64,000 nt of DNA from Candidatus Melainabacteria bacterium (GTDB lineage Bacteria > Cyanobacteriota > Vampirovibrionia > Obscuribacterales > Obscuribacteraceae): positions 124,001-188,000 of the forward strand of contig RXJR01000015.1 in the NCBI GenBank assembly GCA_003963305.1, read 5' to 3'. The notes beneath the pieces are model-generated. The model was not told the DNA's origin. It made no database searches and saw nothing but the letters and a program-made list of their open reading frames with translations. The position numbers and the translations under genes were made by a program. Below are positions 62,823 to 64,000 of the stretch, one piece after another. Numbering within the stretch: the first letter of the stretch is position 1; every line of letters begins with the position of its first letter.

Positions 62823-64000
62823 CTACAAAACCGAAGTTCGTTTCGCCCAGACATATCGCTTCAGCAACGGAGCTGGTCTGAATCGCTCTCCATAGACTTG
62901 ATTGAGGTTTTCGATCTTCTTCAAACATTCCGCCAGACCGATCTCGCTAGCCAGTGCCAGAGGTCCGCGCCTCATTCCCAGCCCGGCCATCATGGCAGGG
63001 TCGAGATCTTGCACATCGCAGACTTTTTCTTGCAGCACGAGAAAAGCTTCGTTGATCATTGGTAAGAAGAGCCGCTCGGCATTGAACGGCGGCGCATTCT
63101 CTTTGACTCCACCAATCTTCACCAGAATCTCGGCAATTTTTGCTGAGTTTGGACCGGTGCGCTTACGAGTATTCTCGTCGTATTTGTAAAAGCCTTCTCG
63201 CGTTTTTTGCCCCAATAGATTCAACTTGACCATTTCTTCCAAAATAGGAGCGGGCAAGAATCTATCGCCGTATTCCTGGAAATTGAATCGCGCAACAGCC
63301 AGCCCGACGTCAGATCCATTCATGTCACGCAGGGCCAGCGGTCCTATTGGCATGACGTAATCGCAGGCAGCTTTATCGATCTCCTCGACCGGTGCCACTC
63401 CTTCTTGCAAACAGTAGAGCGATTCATTGATGTAACGACCCAACAAACGATTTACCAGGAAAGAGGCGCACTCCTCGACACGCACGGCGAGTTTTCCCAG
63501 GGAAACGCCTAAATCAATAGCGCTGTTCACGGTGTCATGCGAAGTTTCCAAACCAGGAATGACTTCCACTAGCTTCATTAGATGTGCAGGATTGAAGAAG
63601 TGCAAACCGACGACTTTATCGGGGCGGCGGGTGAACGCACCGATTTGTGTGATGGATAAGCTGGATGTGTTGCTGCCGAAGATTGCATCGACGTTGCACC
63701 ATTCGTCCAGGTCCTGGAAAACCTTCTTTTTCAATTCAATAGATTCAGGCACAGCCTCGATTACAAAATCGACATCGGCGAACGTTCCGTAATCCGTGGT
63801 CGGCAAGATCAAGGCGCGCTGGGCTTCAGCTTCTTTGGGGCTGAGACCTTTGTCGACCCTGGATTTCAAGAGTCGGTCGATATTGTTCAAACCAGCCTGG
63901 ACACTCTTGTCATCTATGTCTTTCAGAATAGTTGGATATCCGCGCGAGATCAAAGCAACAGCTATGGACGAACCCATCGTTCCAGCGCCCACGACTGCGA
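62823..64000 (-). CDS. 3-hydroxyacyl-CoA dehydrogenase (5' partial)
   Basis: At least 392 residues; the frame is open to the window end, and the Rossmann motif V-V-G-A-G-T-M-G starts two codons in, so the true start is outside. It oxidises 3-hydroxyacyl-CoA with NAD+. H-F-F-N-P-A-H-L-M-K-L holds the catalytic His region and is followed by E-V-I-P. Two consecutive 3HCDH C-terminal domains are present, as in FadB/FadJ. An N-terminal enoyl-CoA hydratase part upstream cannot be excluded. It is first of four closely packed genes. Confidence 0.92.
   Translation of the reverse strand, partial: AVVGAGTMGSSIAVALISRGYPTILKDIDDKSVQAGLNNIDRLLKSRVDKGLSPKEAEAQRALILPTTDYGTFADVDFVIEAVPESIELKKKVFQDLDEWCNVDAIFGSNTSSLSITQIGAFTRRPDKVVGLHFFNPAHLMKLVEVIPGLETSHDTVNSAIDLGVSLGKLAVRVEECASFLVNRLLGRYINESLYCLQEGVAPVEEIDKAACDYVMPIGPLALRDMNGSDVGLAVARFNFQEYGDRFLPAPILEEMVKLNLLGQKTREGFYKYDENTRKRTGPNSAKIAEILVKIGGVKENAPPFNAERLFLPMINEAFLVLQEKVCDVQDLDPAMMAGLGMRRGPLALASEIGLAECLKKIENLNQVYGERFRPAPLLKRYVWAKRTSVL

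Overview
The window reads as a chromosomal segment of a free-living bacterium with a two-membrane-type envelope. It has lipoproteins, a TonB-like C-terminal domain, many secreted TPR proteins, Ser/Thr kinases and glycine-rich secreted proteins, and an LL-diaminopimelate aminotransferase of the kind used by Cyanobacteria and relatives. This mix resembles the non-photosynthetic Cyanobacteria relatives (Melainabacteria/Vampirovibrionia, especially Obscuribacterales). That placement is inferred from gene content only. I saw no rRNA, tRNA, transposase, prophage or CRISPR array.

Layout. 1-3.7 kb: a bestrophin-type channel cut by the window edge, a secreted Gly-rich protein, a quinone oxidoreductase and small ORFs. 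3.7-7.1 kb: a complete proB-proA-proC proline operon. 7.1-24.4 kb: a signalling-rich stretch. It has a degenerate GGDEF protein, an LRR protein plus a Ser/Thr kinase with TPRs, a TPR protein, homogentisate dioxygenase, a proline-rich protein with MshEN-like modules, an EF-hand protein, a three-receiver/Hpt/GGDEF regulator, secreted TPR proteins, a DUF2207 membrane protein and a protein made of four ~98-residue MshEN-like repeats. 24.4-29 kb: a HerA-like ATPase, a TPR lipoprotein, an SRPBCC protein behind a Shine-Dalgarno-masking hairpin, and a PlsC acyltransferase. 29-31.1 kb: a divergent NCS1 permease/fungal-type cytosine deaminase pair.

31-43.8 kb: small secreted and lipoprotein genes, a GT-C glycosyltransferase, an amidohydrolase, a YhiN-type flavoprotein, TPR proteins, a patatin phospholipase and RtcA. 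43.9-50 kb: dapL with a terminator, then an MFS exporter, a dienelactone hydrolase and a solitary PglX/Eco57I-like adenine methyltransferase in one apparent operon. 50-57.3 kb: secreted and TPR proteins, a DUF4239 membrane protein, a serine beta-lactamase-like hydrolase and a TonB-C/TPR pair. 57.4-64 kb: a two-component system, an esterase, and a tight operon of 3-hydroxyacyl-CoA dehydrogenase (cut by the window edge), two half-size DMT transporters and a FemAB/GNAT-like acyltransferase.

The most unusual theme is a set of proteins that look like parts of one cyclic-di-GMP-type network. Two proteins (7.2-8.5 kb and 13.7-15.1 kb) share an N-terminal domain I do not recognise, joined by proline-rich linkers to different signalling outputs: a dead GGDEF domain in one and MshEN-like modules in the other. 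MshEN is a known c-di-GMP-binding fold. A GGDEF protein with an intact active motif and I-site lies between the MshEN-like genes. The link between these proteins is inference, but the shared domain and the repeats are visible directly in the sequence.
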